DNA from: Alcanivorax sp. DP30
GTDB lineage: Bacteria; Pseudomonadota; Gammaproteobacteria; Pseudomonadales; Alcanivoracaceae
Direction of reading: 5' to 3'
Assembly (NCBI RefSeq): GCF_009882945.1
Contig: NZ_WTUY01000005.1
Coordinates: 537,863-601,862, forward strand
DNA: 64,000 nt
Of the stretch, positions 7,538-16,938 are shown piece after piece. A model generated the notes under the pieces. The model ran no database searches. It was not told the origin of the DNA and saw only the letters and a program-made list of their open reading frames with translations. Numbering within the stretch: position 1 is the first letter of the stretch; every line of letters begins with the position of its first letter. The position numbers and the translations under genes are program-made.

Positions 7538-10500
7538 ATGCTGATCCTCTCCGGAAGCCCGGCCCTGTCCGCATTTCGTAAGGAAAAACTGCTGGAATCC
7601 CTGCCCGGGATTTCCGCCATTTCAGCCCGTTATGTTCACTTTGTGGCACTTCATGAGACTTTGACTGCGCCTCAGCAGCAGGTGCTTGAAGGGCTGCTCG
7701 AATATGGCCCGTCGCTGGATGAGGAAGATGTGGAGGGGCTGCGCTTTGTGGTGGTGCCGCGCCCGGGCACCATTTCTCCCTGGTCGTCCAAGGCCACGGA
7801 CATTTGCCATAACGCCGGCCTGACCCAGGTTGAGCGGGTGGAGCGGGGCATCGAGTACCGTCTGGCCGGTGATGGCGACCGGGCTGAACTGGCTGCGGCA
7901 CTGCATGACCGTATGGTGGAGGTGGTGCTGGCCGAGCTGGACGAAGCTGAGGCCCTGTTCGCCCATCACTCGCCCCGTGAGCTGTCCACGGTGGACGTGA
8001 TCGGTGGTGGTCGCGCTGCGCTGGAAGCGGCGAATGGTGAGCTGGGCCTGGCGCTGGCCGATGATGAAATTGATTACCTGGTGGAGCAGTTCTCTGCCCT
8101 GGGGCGTAACCCGGCGGATGCCGAGTTGATGATGTTTGCCCAGGCGAACTCCGAACATTGCCGCCACAAGATCTTCAATGCGGACTGGACTATCGATGGT
8201 GAAGCCCAGGATCTGAGCCTGTTTGGCATGATTCGCAACACCTACAAGCATGCCCCGGAAGGTGTATTGAGCGCCTACAAGGACAATGCGTCCGTGGTCG
8301 CAGGCCCGGTGGCTGATCGTTTCTTCCCGGCACCAGGGTCCGCCAAGTACCAGTTCGTCAACGAGCCGGTACATTTGTTGATGAAGGTGGAAACCCACAA
8401 CCATCCCACTGCCATTGCGCCGCACCCGGGTGCGGCCACCGGTTCCGGTGGGGAGATTCGCGATGAAGGCGCCACCGGCCGCGGGTCCAAGCCCAAGGCG
8501 GGCATGACCGGTTTCTCCGTGTCGGACCTGAACATCCCTGGTTATCAGCAGCCCTGGGAAACCGGATACGGCAAACCCGGGCGTATCGCGTCGGCGCTGG
8601 ACATCATGATCGAGGGGCCACTGGGCGGCGCTGCGTTCAATAATGAATTTGGTCGTCCCAATCTGTGTGGCTACTTCCGTACCCTGGAAATCGAAGCCCC
8701 GGGTGTGAATGGCGATGAAATGCGCGGTTACCACAAGCCGATCATGATTGCCGGTGGCATGGGCAATATCCGTGACGGTCACGTTGAGAAAGACCCCATC
8801 AAGGAAGGGGCGAAAATTATCGTGCTGGGTGGACCAGCCATGCTGATCGGTCTGGGGGGCGGCGCAGCCAGTTCCATGGCATCCGGTCAGTCCGACGAGG
8901 CGCTGGACTTTGCCTCGGTACAACGGGACAACCCCGAAATCGAACGCCGGGTGCAGGAAGTGATTGACCGCTGCTGGGCCATGGGTGAGGACAACCCCAT
9001 TGTCTCCATCCACGATGTGGGTGCGGGTGGTCTGTCCAATGCGCTGCCTGAGCTGGTGCACGACCATGACATGGGTGCGAAGCTGGAACTGCGCCGTATC
9101 CCCAGTTCCGAGCCCGGCATGAGCCCGGTGGAAATCTGGTGTAATGAAGCCCAGGAACGTTATGTGCTGGCCGTGATGCCGAAGGACCTGGATTGCTTCG
9201 ATGCCATCTGCAAGCGCGAACGTACTCCTTACGCCGTGCTGGGTGATGCCACCAATGAAGAACACCTGACGGTCAGCGATGAGCACTTCGGCAAGCCGCC
9301 GGTGGATCTGCCCATGGATCTGCTGTTCGGCAAGCCGCCGAAGATGCTGCGCAGCTTTGACCGTGAAGACTTCCAACGCCAGACATTTACCACTGAAGGC
9401 ATTGATCTCAAGGAAGCGGGTGAGCGCGTACTTCGCCTGCCCACCGTAGCCTCAAAGAGTTTCCTGATCACTATCGGCGACCGCTCCATTACCGGTCTGG
9501 TGCATCGCGACCAGATGGTGGGCCCCTGGCAGGTGCCGGTGGCCGATTGCGCGGTTACTGCCACCGGCTTTAATCAGCGCCTGGGTGAAGCCATGGCCAT
9601 GGGCGAGCGTACCCCGGTGGCCATGGTGGATGCGCCGGCGTCTGGTCGTATGGCCGTGGCGGAATCCATTACCAATATTGCCGGTGCCCACATCGGCGAT
9701 CTTGGCCAGATCCGCCTGTCGGCCAACTGGATGGCCGCTGCCGGCCACCCCGGTGAAGACCAGGCCCTCTATGACACGGTGAAGACGGTGGGTATGGAGC
9801 TGTGTCCGCAACTGGGCATTGCCATTCCGGTGGGCAAGGATTCGCTGTCCATGCGCACCGTGTGGAACGAAAAAGGCATCGACAAGAGCGTGACGGCGCC
9901 GCTGTCGCTGATTATCTCTGCCTTCGCTACCGTTACCGACATCGATCTGACCATTACGCCTGAGCTGAAGACCGATGTGGCCAGTGAGTTGTTATTGCTG
10001 GATCTGGGACGGGGTCAGAATCGTCTGGCCGGTTCTGCGTTGGCGCAGGTGTATGGCAAGGTTGGCGATGTGGCGCCGGATCTGGATGACGCCAAGGACC
10101 TGATTGCGTTCTTTGAAGTGACCCAGCAACTGTTGGCCGAACGCAAGCTGCTGGCGTATCACGATCGCTCCGACGGCGGTCTGTTTGCCACCCTCACCGA
10201 GATGGCCTTCGCTGGCCGTACGGGTCTGGATATCAGCCTGGATCATATTGCCGGGGATGGCCCGGAAGCCGTGGCGGCTCTGTTCGCGGAAGAGCTGGGT
10301 GCGGTTATCCAGGTTGCCGATGAGCATGTGGCTGAAGTGGTCAAGCGTTATGGCGATGCGGGTCTCCATCAGTGTGTCACCCGTCTGGGACGTCCGGATG
10401 GTGATGATGTGATCCGTGTTCGTCTCGGTGGTGGCATTCTGCTGGAAACACCGCGCCGCGACCTGCAGCGCATCTGGGCGGAAACCAGTTACCAGATTCA

Positions 10501-11413
10501 GGCCCTGCGTGATAATCCGGATTGTGCCCGTCAGGAATTTGATGCCATTCCAGTGAGCAATGCGCCCGGGCTCAATGTCCGTCTGACCTTCGACATGACC
10601 GACAATCCGGCGGCTCCGATGATCAACACCGGCGTGCGCCCGCAGATGGCGATCCTGCGCGAGCAGGGCGTCAACGGCCAGACGGAAATGGCCGCTGCCT
10701 TCGACCGGGTCGGATTCGATGCCATCGATGTGCACATGAGCGATCTTCTGGAAGGTCGGGTGAAGCTGGAAGACTTCAAGGGCCTGGTGGCCTGCGGTGG
10801 CTTCTCCTACGGGGATGTACTCGGTGCTGGCGGTGGCTGGGCCAAGACCGTGTTGTACAACGAATCCCTGCGTGACGATTTCAACCGCTTCTTCTTCCGG
10901 GAAGATACCTTCGCGCTGGGTGTATGTAACGGTTGCCAGATGCTGTCTCACCTGAAGGACCTGATCCCCGGCGCCGAGCATTGGCCGCGTTTCGTGCGCA
11001 ACCTCTCCGAGCAGTTCGAGGCGCGCACCTCCCTGGTGGAAATCCAGAGTTCGCCGTCCATCCTGCTGCAGGATATGGCCGGCACCCGCATTCCCATCGC
11101 CGTGGCTCACGGTGAAGGCCGCGTGGAGCTGGCGGACGACACGCTGAATCGCAATCTTGAGCAGCGTCTGGTGGCTTTGCGTTATGTGGATGGCCTGGGG
11201 AATCCCACCGAGCAGTACCCGGCCAACCCCAACGGCTCGCCCCAGGGCGTGACCGGGTTCACCACTACGGACGGTCGCGTCACCATCATGATGCCGCACC
11301 CGGAGCGGGTGTTCCGCGTGCTCCAGAACAGCTGGATTCCAGATGACTGGCGCGGCCACGAGAATGGCCCCTGGTTGCGCATGTTTGCCAATGCGCGCAA
11401 GTGGGTGGGCTGA
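7538..11413 (+). CDS. purL: Phosphoribosylformylglycinamidine synthase (FGAM synthetase)
   Basis: A 1291-residue single-chain enzyme that converts FGAR, glutamine and ATP to FGAM in purine synthesis. The ATG at 7538 gives the family N-terminus [13 protein letters not shown]; an in-frame ATG at 7457 would add unconserved residues. Visible parts are an N-terminal PurS-like region, two AIR-synthase-like halves ([11 protein letters not shown], then SDGGLF and similar) and a C-terminal class I glutamine amidotransferase with Cys1133 in GVCNGCQM and the late MPHPERVFR motif. A strong terminator follows. Confidence 0.98.
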   Translation: MLILSGSPALSAFRKEKLLESLPGISAISARYVHFVALHETLTAPQQQVLEGLLEYGPSLDEEDVEGLRFVVVPRPGTISPWSSKATDICHNAGLTQVERVERGIEYRLAGDGDRAELAAALHDRMVEVVLAELDEAEALFAHHSPRELSTVDVIGGGRAALEAANGELGLALADDEIDYLVEQFSALGRNPADAELMMFAQANSEHCRHKIFNADWTIDGEAQDLSLFGMIRNTYKHAPEGVLSAYKDNASVVAGPVADRFFPAPGSAKYQFVNEPVHLLMKVETHNHPTAIAPHPGAATGSGGEIRDEGATGRGSKPKAGMTGFSVSDLNIPGYQQPWETGYGKPGRIASALDIMIEGPLGGAAFNNEFGRPNLCGYFRTLEIEAPGVNGDEMRGYHKPIMIAGGMGNIRDGHVEKDPIKEGAKIIVLGGPAMLIGLGGGAASSMASGQSDEALDFASVQRDNPEIERRVQEVIDRCWAMGEDNPIVSIHDVGAGGLSNALPELVHDHDMGAKLELRRIPSSEPGMSPVEIWCNEAQERYVLAVMPKDLDCFDAICKRERTPYAVLGDATNEEHLTVSDEHFGKPPVDLPMDLLFGKPPKMLRSFDREDFQRQTFTTEGIDLKEAGERVLRLPTVASKSFLITIGDRSITGLVHRDQMVGPWQVPVADCAVTATGFNQRLGEAMAMGERTPVAMVDAPASGRMAVAESITNIAGAHIGDLGQIRLSANWMAAAGHPGEDQALYDTVKTVGMELCPQLGIAIPVGKDSLSMRTVWNEKGIDKSVTAPLSLIISAFATVTDIDLTITPELKTDVASELLLLDLGRGQNRLAGSALAQVYGKVGDVAPDLDDAKDLIAFFEVTQQLLAERKLLAYHDRSDGGLFATLTEMAFAGRTGLDISLDHIAGDGPEAVAALFAEELGAVIQVADEHVAEVVKRYGDAGLHQCVTRLGRPDGDDVIRVRLGGGILLETPRRDLQRIWAETSYQIQALRDNPDCARQEFDAIPVSNAPGLNVRLTFDMTDNPAAPMINTGVRPQMAILREQGVNGQTEMAAAFDRVGFDAIDVHMSDLLEGRVKLEDFKGLVACGGFSYGDVLGAGGGWAKTVLYNESLRDDFNRFFFREDTFALGVCNGCQMLSHLKDLIPGAEHWPRFVRNLSEQFEARTSLVEIQSSPSILLQDMAGTRIPIAVAHGEGRVELADDTLNRNLEQRLVALRYVDGLGNPTEQYPANPNGSPQGVTGFTTTDGRVTIMMPHPERVFRVLQNSWIPDDWRGHENGPWLRMFANARKWVG

Positions 11414-11414
11414 A

Positions 11415-11600
11415 CAGCAATAAATAATTGATAGTGAATAATTAATAACGAAAGAACAAAGGCGGAAATGGCTTGGCTATTTCCGCCTTTTTTGTGGCAC
11501 TTATTGATCTTGTGGACAAGCGAGCAAGGGATCAGAATCAAACGAGCGTTTGATAGCGGGAAGTTATCAATTTTCAATTATCCATTATCAATTGGTGTTT
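11415..11600. repeat. AT-rich inverted repeat arms around the purL terminator
   Basis: The left arm (AATAATTGATAGTGAATAAT and following bases, about 11420-11455) and right arm (GTTATCAATTTTCAATTATC and following, about 11562-11596) are AT-only, roughly inverted copies flanking the purL terminator. Similar arms occur near 24670 and 26146. Confidence 0.5.
11461..11493 (+). terminator. Rho-independent terminator of purL
   Basis: GGCGGAAATGGC pairs closely with the following GCTATTTCCGCC and is followed by TTTTTT. Confidence 0.88.
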
Positions 11601-11602
11601 CA

Positions 11603-12268
11603 GTGTCCGAAAAAACCTATGGTCCCTTCGAGCTTCGTACTGCCTACGCTTGCGAACCTGTGCCGGATGATTTTGTTCAGCGTCGTCGTATCGGTGAGGC
11701 CATTCGTACCCTCTCCGAGCGCCTGATCCGGGTGGAAGCTGATGAGGCCACGTTGACGGGCTGGGCAGACCAGCTGGAGGAGCTGGTGGCTACGGTGGGT
11801 CAGCCGGAGCGGCGTGACAGCCGTCAGGCGAATCGCAAGCTGTTCACGGGGGCGGCAACCATCGGTGATCTTTACCACATGATGGATTACGACCCCGTGG
11901 GTGGTGGCGCTAACCCCATTGCTCCACAGATCGACTGGACCCGTGAGGATCAGGATGGGGTGGAAGGTGCCTTGTGGCTCGGGCAGCAGTACCAGGGGCC
12001 GCCGGGCCGGGTTCATGGCGGGGTTATCTCCTGGATTCTGGACGCGGTGTTGTCTCGCGCCCTGCATGCGTCTTTCAAGCTGGGCGTCACCGGGACCTTG
12101 AATATTCGCTACATGGCAGGCTCTCCCATTGAGCAACCCCTGCGCTGCAGCGCCAGGATTACCGCTCACGAAGGACGGAAGATTTTTATTGAAGGGGGCA
12201 TCTGGCATGGCGAGACCCAGACAGTGCATGCCGAGGGTGTGTGGCTGACGCCAAAGAGTCTGGGGTAA
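11603..12268 (+). CDS. Hot-dog fold (PaaI-type) thioesterase family protein, first of a tandem pair
   Basis: 221 residues from GTG 11603; the start is uncertain because the ribosome-binding site is weak. The C-terminal half has the hot-dog thioesterase core: YQGPPGRVHGGVISWILDA, then TGTLNIRYMAGSPI. PaaI-type enzymes hydrolyse acyl- or aryl-CoA. The roughly 110-residue N-terminal extension is unusual for a family of about 140 residues. It is followed after six bases by a paralog with the same layout, and the two probably act together. The substrate is unknown. Confidence 0.75.
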   Translation: MSEKTYGPFELRTAYACEPVPDDFVQRRRIGEAIRTLSERLIRVEADEATLTGWADQLEELVATVGQPERRDSRQANRKLFTGAATIGDLYHMMDYDPVGGGANPIAPQIDWTREDQDGVEGALWLGQQYQGPPGRVHGGVISWILDAVLSRALHASFKLGVTGTLNIRYMAGSPIEQPLRCSARITAHEGRKIFIEGGIWHGETQTVHAEGVWLTPKSLG

Positions 12269-12274
12269 TTGACC

Positions 12275-13009
12275 ATGAAACCTGCATACCATTTTCGCGA
12301 TATTCGTGTGGCTGAAACGCCACCCCCATCAAGACGGGCGCTGTTACACCGTCAATTGGGGCAGGCGCTTGCCGGTCTTAATGAGCAGGTGTTACGACTG
12401 GATGCGCCGGAAGACGTGCTGGAAGAACTGGTTGGCCGTGTCGAGACACTGCGCGCGGAGCTGGCAGGCTACGGCCAGCGGGACTATGGCTCAGCGTTGA
12501 CACGTTTGCTTGGCGGTCAGGGCTCTGTGGATGATGTGACGGACCTGGTCGATTTCGAGATCCTTTCCGGCAAGGCTTCGCCATTATCGCCACCTCTGGA
12601 ATTGTGGCTGGACGGCGACCGGGTTCGTGGCAAGGCGCACTTTGGGCTCGCCTACCAGGGGCCGCCTGGCAGAGTGCATGGTGGGGTGCTGGCGCTGGCA
12701 CTGGATATGCTGATGGCGAAGTCCCAGGATTTTGTGGAACAGATAGGCATGACAGGGACGCTGAATATCCGCTATCTGGCCGGTACTCCGATTCAGCATG
12801 ATGTGGACTTTGAAGCAAAACTGGTTCGCCTGGAGCGCCGCAAGCTGGTGTGCGAGGGTGCGGTATGGGTCAATGGAGTGCAAACGGTCGCGGCGGAAGG
12901 GGTCTGGATCTCGGCCCATGGTGACTACCGGCTCAAGACCGAGTACCAGAATCTGGAAAATGCCATCAGAACCCGAGAGGCCGTGCAGGATGAACGAACA
13001 GACGTATAA
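12275..13009 (+). CDS. Hot-dog fold (PaaI-type) thioesterase family protein, second of a tandem pair
   Basis: 244 residues from ATG 12275. It shares with its upstream neighbour an N-terminal helical extension and the core YQGPPGRVHGGVLALALD followed by TGTLNIRYLAGTPI, so the two arose by duplication. The C-terminal tail (after about residue 215) is longer and polar. The last 20 bases overlap the start of the NIF3-like gene, which suggests translational coupling. Acyl-CoA hydrolysis is expected from the family; no substrate can be read. Confidence 0.75.
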   Translation: MKPAYHFRDIRVAETPPPSRRALLHRQLGQALAGLNEQVLRLDAPEDVLEELVGRVETLRAELAGYGQRDYGSALTRLLGGQGSVDDVTDLVDFEILSGKASPLSPPLELWLDGDRVRGKAHFGLAYQGPPGRVHGGVLALALDMLMAKSQDFVEQIGMTGTLNIRYLAGTPIQHDVDFEAKLVRLERRKLVCEGAVWVNGVQTVAAEGVWISAHGDYRLKTEYQNLENAIRTREAVQDERTDV

Positions 13010-13319
13010 ACTGTGTTTCTATGTGCCGGAGAGCCATGTTGAACTGGTCAAGCGTGCGGTCTTTGCCGCCGAGGCCGGCCACATCGGCAACTATGATAGC
13101 TGTGCCTTTCAGGTGCGGGGCGAAGGACAGTTTCGCCCGCTGGATGGCAGTCAGCCGTTTCTCGGTCAGCAGGGTGAGGTGGAGAAGGTGGCCGAGTACC
13201 GGGTAGAAACCATCGTGACTGCTGCTAACCTGCAAGCGGCAATCAGCGCCTTGCGCCTGGCTCATCCCTATGAAGAACCCGCCATTGATCTCTGGAAGCT
13301 CGAACCCTTGCCGGCGTGA
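12990..13319 (+). CDS. NIF3/YqfO-like small protein
   Basis: 109 residues from the ATG at 12990, inside the end of the preceding thioesterase gene. The sequence KLCFYVPESHVELVKRAVF, GHIGNYDSCAFQ, GQFRPLDGSQPF and AHPYEEPAIDLW is characteristic of the CutA-like insert domain of NIF3-family proteins, which also exists as a stand-alone protein in proteobacteria. The metal-binding NIF3 core itself is absent, so it is not a complete NIF3 enzyme. Function unknown. Confidence 0.82.
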   Translation: MNEQTYKLCFYVPESHVELVKRAVFAAEAGHIGNYDSCAFQVRGEGQFRPLDGSQPFLGQQGEVEKVAEYRVETIVTAANLQAAISALRLAHPYEEPAIDLWKLEPLPA

Positions 13320-13400
13320 GCTGTGAAGAGCGAGCTTTGAGTTTTGAGTTGCGAAAACCGAACATCGCGGGCGTAAATGTTTTGCCTTTCGAAACTCGCT
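13320..13400. repeat. Dispersed intergenic repeat (second copy of the 5.6-kb family)
   Basis: Contains GAGCGAGCTTTGAGTTTTG near 13328 and CTTTCGAAACTCGCT near 13388, the latter the reverse complement of a segment near 5579. It fills most of the gap between the NIF3-like gene and the convergent Nudix gene. Confidence 0.45.
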
Positions 13401-13435
13401 TCTGGTAACCCGAAACTCATCCCTCTCTCTGGCCC

Positions 13436-13470
13436 GGATCGCTTACAGGCAAGCTCCTGCAGCTACTGCA
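13436..13470. repeat. REP-like element
   Basis: The segment GGATCGCTTACAGGCAAGCT, continuing CCTGCAGC, matches related segments near 38725-38790 and, in reverse complement, near 53217-53251. It resembles Pseudomonas REP sequences (GGCAAGC...TCCTACA type) and is extragenic, as REPs are. Confidence 0.55.
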
Positions 13471-13487
13471 GTACAGATCAGCGGCAG

Positions 13488-14045
13488 TCAATCGTCACTG
13501 GGGCGTCGCTGCAGGGGGGCAATGTCCTGACAGCGTACCGGGAATTTGCCGCTTTCCAGATCTTCGATATAGAAACGCAGGGTACGGCCAATGGTGGGGA
13601 AAGCCAGTTCGTCCCAGGGAATCTCGTCCAGCGAAAACAGCGCGGCATCACTGCTTTCCTCACCAACGCCATATTTGCCATCCTCGATACGTCCTAGGAA
13701 AAACACATACACCTGATTGATATGTGGCAGATTAAAAACAGTGTAGAGGTCGTCGATGGCGACGGTGGCGCAAGCCTCTTCCCAGGTTTCCCGCGCAGCC
13801 CCTTCCTGCAGTGTCTCACCATTTTCCATAAAGCCGGCAGGAAGGGTCCAATACCCTTTTCGCGGCTCGATGTCTCGCTTGCACAGCAGGACCTTGCCTT
13901 GCCAGATTGGCACGGCCCCCACCACAATTTTGGGGTTTTGATAATGAATAGTCTGACATTTTTCGCACCAATAGCGCGGACGGTTATCCCCCTCCGGGAT
14001 ACTGAAATACAGGTCAGGGTTGCCACATTGGCTACAAAAACGCAT
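13488..14045 (-). CDS. Nudix hydrolase with N-terminal zinc ribbon
   Basis: 185 residues. Four cysteines form a zinc ribbon (Cys4, Cys7, Cys27, Cys30). A Nudix box follows at about 71-93 ([16 protein letters not shown] then TWEEAC), with the Gly, Glu and REx2EE positions in place. Such zinc-ribbon Nudix proteins hydrolyse nucleotide sugars or dinucleotides such as ADP-ribose or NADH; the exact substrate is not evident. The gene is divergent from csgD but unlikely to belong to curli biogenesis. Confidence 0.88.
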   Translation of the reverse strand: MRFCSQCGNPDLYFSIPEGDNRPRYWCEKCQTIHYQNPKIVVGAVPIWQGKVLLCKRDIEPRKGYWTLPAGFMENGETLQEGAARETWEEACATVAIDDLYTVFNLPHINQVYVFFLGRIEDGKYGVGEESSDAALFSLDEIPWDELAFPTIGRTLRFYIEDLESGKFPVRCQDIAPLQRRPSDD

Positions 14046-14097
14046 GGCCTCTCGCTCGGTCAGATTGGAAATCGGTGAAGACTGTTCATCGGTTATA

Positions 14098-14109
14098 CCC
14101 CATATGGGG
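14098..14109. promoter_or_regulatory. 12-base perfect palindrome upstream of csgD
   Basis: CCCCATATGGGG lies in the divergent gap between the Nudix gene and csgD, 53 bases from the Nudix start. It could be a regulator-binding site for either gene. Confidence 0.35.
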
Positions 14110-14250
14110 GGTGTTTATTTTCAGGGCTAAGTATAAATATCGTCCTTGAAACTGTGACAGGGTGCACACTTCTTGGATATTTTCCATAATTTTAAAAATA
14201 GCCATAAGAACTAGTGCTCACTCTGATGGCTAGACCTAGACTAACCCCCT

Positions 14251-14270
14251 CGACTAGCGGTAGCTAGTCG
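14251..14270. promoter_or_regulatory. Perfect 8-base inverted repeat upstream of csgD
   Basis: CGACTAGC-GGTA-GCTAGTCG lies 72 bases before the csgD start codon. It may be an operator or a 5' leader stem-loop. It lacks a T-tract, so it is not a standard terminator. Confidence 0.45.
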
Positions 14271-14342
14271 GCTGGCCAACGAGTCAGCTGGGAAGGGAAC
14301 GACACCTAACCGCATTAGGCGGCGGGGAAAGGGGAAGAGACT

Positions 14343-15017
14343 ATGGATGTTTCAATGGCGCATGGAACGCGTGACGAAAGCAAGGCGTATTTGGTGGTAT
14401 CGCACTGTAATAATCTTGCCATCCGGCTTCTGGCCAGATCCATCGAAAACCAGCGTGGGGTGGCCTGCACAGCGATTACCCGGGAAGACCTTTTCTGTGA
14501 CCAGATTCAGGATGACCTGGTTCTGATTAATGTTCTGGATTTCTCTGCCTCGGAGATAGAGCGATTGCTCGGGCGGGTCCAGGAAAAGATGCCGATGTGC
14601 CGGGTGATTCTGGTCAACGCTGATCGCGGCGATAATATCTTTTTCTTGTTGAACTGGCCGATCGTGAAAGGTGTTATCTATCAGCAGGACAGCGATGCCC
14701 TTATCTCAAAAGCCATAGATGTGGTCTGCAAGGGCCGTAGCTGGTTTCCGCGTAACTACATGGATTACCTGGTACGTCATCGCAAGACGCCGACGCGTTG
14801 CGGCCATGTTTTCGAGAGTCTTACCGGTCGTGAGCGACAGGTGCTGGACCATGTGGTGCGAGGGATGAGTAATCATGAAATCGCCGATGCCCTCTGTTTG
14901 AGCACGCATACCATCAAGGCTCATCTTCAAAGCCTGTATCGCAAGGTCGGGGTAAAGAACCGCGTAGGAGTAATGCGCTGGGTTCACGAAAACCACCTGG
15001 AAGAAGAAGGGGGTTGA
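14343..15017 (+). CDS. csgD: CsgD-type LuxR-family master regulator of curli
   Basis: 224 residues. The N-terminal half is a receiver-like domain; the segment NWPIVKGVIY corresponds to NWPHINGVFY of Escherichia coli CsgD. The C-terminal LuxR helix-turn-helix (about 158-215) includes LTGRERQVLDHVVRGMS, then NHEIADALCLSTHTIKAHL, and ends KVGVKNRVGVMRW, close to the CsgD end. CsgD activates curlin genes and is linked to c-di-GMP control in enterics. A ribosome-binding site (GGGGAAGAG) precedes the ATG. It heads csgDEFG; csgE follows within six bases. The regulatory DNA upstream holds two palindromes. Confidence 0.93.
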   Translation: MDVSMAHGTRDESKAYLVVSHCNNLAIRLLARSIENQRGVACTAITREDLFCDQIQDDLVLINVLDFSASEIERLLGRVQEKMPMCRVILVNADRGDNIFFLLNWPIVKGVIYQQDSDALISKAIDVVCKGRSWFPRNYMDYLVRHRKTPTRCGHVFESLTGRERQVLDHVVRGMSNHEIADALCLSTHTIKAHLQSLYRKVGVKNRVGVMRWVHENHLEEEGG

Positions 15018-15022
15018 GACCC

Positions 15023-15427
15023 ATGTTGCGGCGCGTCCTGCTTGGGGTTGTGTTGCTGGTATTCTCAGGGGCAATCACTACCGCGCTGGCATCGGATCAG
15101 GAAGGTGAAATGGGGGTCGTTGTAGACCAGACCATAACGCCTATAGGTAAACGATTTCATCAGCAGTTTTCCTATCAGAGACATTATCTCTACCCGGATA
15201 CCCCCTACTCGGTGAGTATCCATGAGCAGCCATCCGCAAGGAGTGGCAGCATTATTACCATCAGGGGAGCAGACACCCAGATTGCCCGGTTCGTGCTGTC
15301 ATTTGCGTCGAACTGGGAGGACGCACGCGTTCAGAGTCTGGTTCAGTCCGTTGAGAGTCAGGTCAGGCGTCTCAAACTGCTGAATGCTCTTGTCGATAAC
15401 CCGGACCTGGCCAAGGATGGCTACTAA
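15023..15427 (+). CDS. csgE: Curli secretion adaptor CsgE
   Basis: 134 residues from ATG 15023, with a signal peptide (about 1-23, ending ALA). The mature protein contains HEQPSARSGSIITI, matching NERPSARWGSWITI of Escherichia coli CsgE, and ends in DNPDLAKDGY, matching the family end. CsgE is a periplasmic factor that forms a ring capping the CsgG pore and delivers subunits. It is five bases after csgD, and its stop overlaps the csgF start by one base. Confidence 0.95.
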   Translation: MLRRVLLGVVLLVFSGAITTALASDQEGEMGVVVDQTITPIGKRFHQQFSYQRHYLYPDTPYSVSIHEQPSARSGSIITIRGADTQIARFVLSFASNWEDARVQSLVQSVESQVRRLKLLNALVDNPDLAKDGY

Positions 15428-15834
15428 TGAAAACCCTGTTGAGTATTGTCACTGGCTGTCTGCTTGCCTGTGGAGTGACGGCAAGCGAGTTGGTGTATCA
15501 GCCTGTGAATCCCAATTTCGGGGGAAACCCCCTGAACGGTTCTTATTTGCTGGGTAACGCCCAGGCGCAGAATGATTACAAGGACCCTGAAGCCCGGTCT
15601 TCAACTTTCGAGCGCCCCTCCGAGCTGGAGCGACTGACGTCATCTCTGCAGTCGCGGCTGTTGAGCCAGCTGCTTGCGGATGTAGGGGAGGGGAACGAGG
15701 GGAGTATCGTGACGGATGATTTTGCGATCAACATCGTTGACGATCAGGGCGTTCTTTCCATTCTGATTGAGGATATTAACACCGGGGAAGTGACGCAGAT
15801 TGAAGTCGACGGACTGGTCCCGGACACATTTTAA
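15427..15834 (+). CDS. csgF: Curli assembly factor CsgF
   Basis: 135 residues with a signal peptide (about 1-19). The mature N-terminus has the hallmark NPNFGGNPLNGSYLL followed by AQAQNDYKDP, which in CsgF inserts into the CsgG channel, and the C-terminal part VTDDFAINIVDDQG matches the family. CsgF sits at the cell surface and couples secretion through CsgG to nucleation on CsgB. It overlaps csgE by one base and is 21 bases from csgG. Confidence 0.96.
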   Translation: MKTLLSIVTGCLLACGVTASELVYQPVNPNFGGNPLNGSYLLGNAQAQNDYKDPEARSSTFERPSELERLTSSLQSRLLSQLLADVGEGNEGSIVTDDFAINIVDDQGVLSILIEDINTGEVTQIEVDGLVPDTF

Positions 15835-15855
15835 GCATTATTCAGGGATGAGAAT

Positions 15856-16692
15856 ATGCAACCGTATCTATGTCGTCTGGCGACAGTGGGGATTTTGGGC
15901 CTGTCGTTGGCCGCTTGCGTAACACCACCGCTGGATCCTGAAGCTCCGACGCTGCTTGAGAAGTCAGAGGTTGCCGAGGATCTTGAAATGCTTCCGGCGC
16001 CAAAAGGCAGAATCATGGCATCGGTCTACAGCTTTCGCGATTTGACGGGGCAATACCGCCCTGCGCCATCTTCATCGTTTTCCACGGCGGTCACACAGGG
16101 TGCGGCGGCCTTTCTGATCGATGCTCTAAACCGTTCGGGCTGGTTTCTGACTCTGGAGAGGGAAGGGCTTCAGGATCTTCTGACCGAACGCAAGATCGCA
16201 CGGGCTGTGGTGGAAAAGCGACAAAAAACCGGGCAGGCAGTGCCGGATGTACCGGATCTGTTTTCCTCCGACATTCTTTTTCAGGGCGGCATTGTCGCCT
16301 ATGAAACCAACCTTAAAACCGGCGGCCTGGGAGCGCGTTATCTGGGAGTGGGGGCTTCCGAGCAGTACAGAACCGACCAGGTTACGGTGAATCTGAGGGC
16401 AGTTGATGTACGAACCGGGCGTATCATCAATACTGTCTCTACTCGCAAGACCATTTACAGCAAGGAGCTCCAGGTCGGGGTTTATCGATACATCGACTTC
16501 AAGGAGCTGCTGGAAAGTGAAGCTGGGGTGACCACCAATGAGCCTGTCCAGCAGTGTGTGAAGCTGGCCATTGAGGCTGCAGTGGCGCACCTGATCGTCA
16601 AGGGCGTAATGGATGGCAACTGGCAGCTTCAAAATCCCGATGACATGGGCGCAGAGGTCATTCAGCAGTACAGCGCGGCATTTGGCAACTGA
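15856..16692 (+). CDS. csgG: Curli secretion channel lipoprotein CsgG
   Basis: 278 residues, the normal CsgG length. The lipobox LAAC places the lipidated Cys at 21. The family segments SVYSFRDLTGQYRPAPSSSF, FLIDALNRSGWF, ERKIARA and GGLGARYLGVGASEQYRTDQ are all present. CsgG forms a nonameric beta-barrel in the outer membrane through which unfolded curlin subunits diffuse. It is the last gene of csgDEFG and ends facing the curlin block on the other strand. Confidence 0.97.
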   Translation: MQPYLCRLATVGILGLSLAACVTPPLDPEAPTLLEKSEVAEDLEMLPAPKGRIMASVYSFRDLTGQYRPAPSSSFSTAVTQGAAAFLIDALNRSGWFLTLEREGLQDLLTERKIARAVVEKRQKTGQAVPDVPDLFSSDILFQGGIVAYETNLKTGGLGARYLGVGASEQYRTDQVTVNLRAVDVRTGRIINTVSTRKTIYSKELQVGVYRYIDFKELLESEAGVTTNEPVQQCVKLAIEAAVAHLIVKGVMDGNWQLQNPDDMGAEVIQQYSAAFGN

Positions 16693-16938
16693 TCTGACGG
16701 GATGGTGGCTAAGCGGCGCTTAGACTCCAGGTTATCACGCTGCGGGAGAGGGTAACGCTCCTGCGACGCATCAGACAGCAAGAGGGAGGCAGGGCTTGAG
16801 CGATGAGACCGGCTGCTTCCTTTGATGGGGTCCAGACTGATACGGAACGTGGCGACCCCTGCTCAACTATCGATTTAACCATGGGCGAAGCCTGGCAATG
16901 CCACGGGTTGCGCCAGTATGTAATGAAGATGGGCGGCG

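Noticed and set aside
7622-11359. Long open frames (584 and 455 codons) on the strand opposite purL
   Set aside because: They lie wholly antisense to a well-supported purL with all motifs, show no family motif, and long antisense frames are expected in GC-rich coding DNA.
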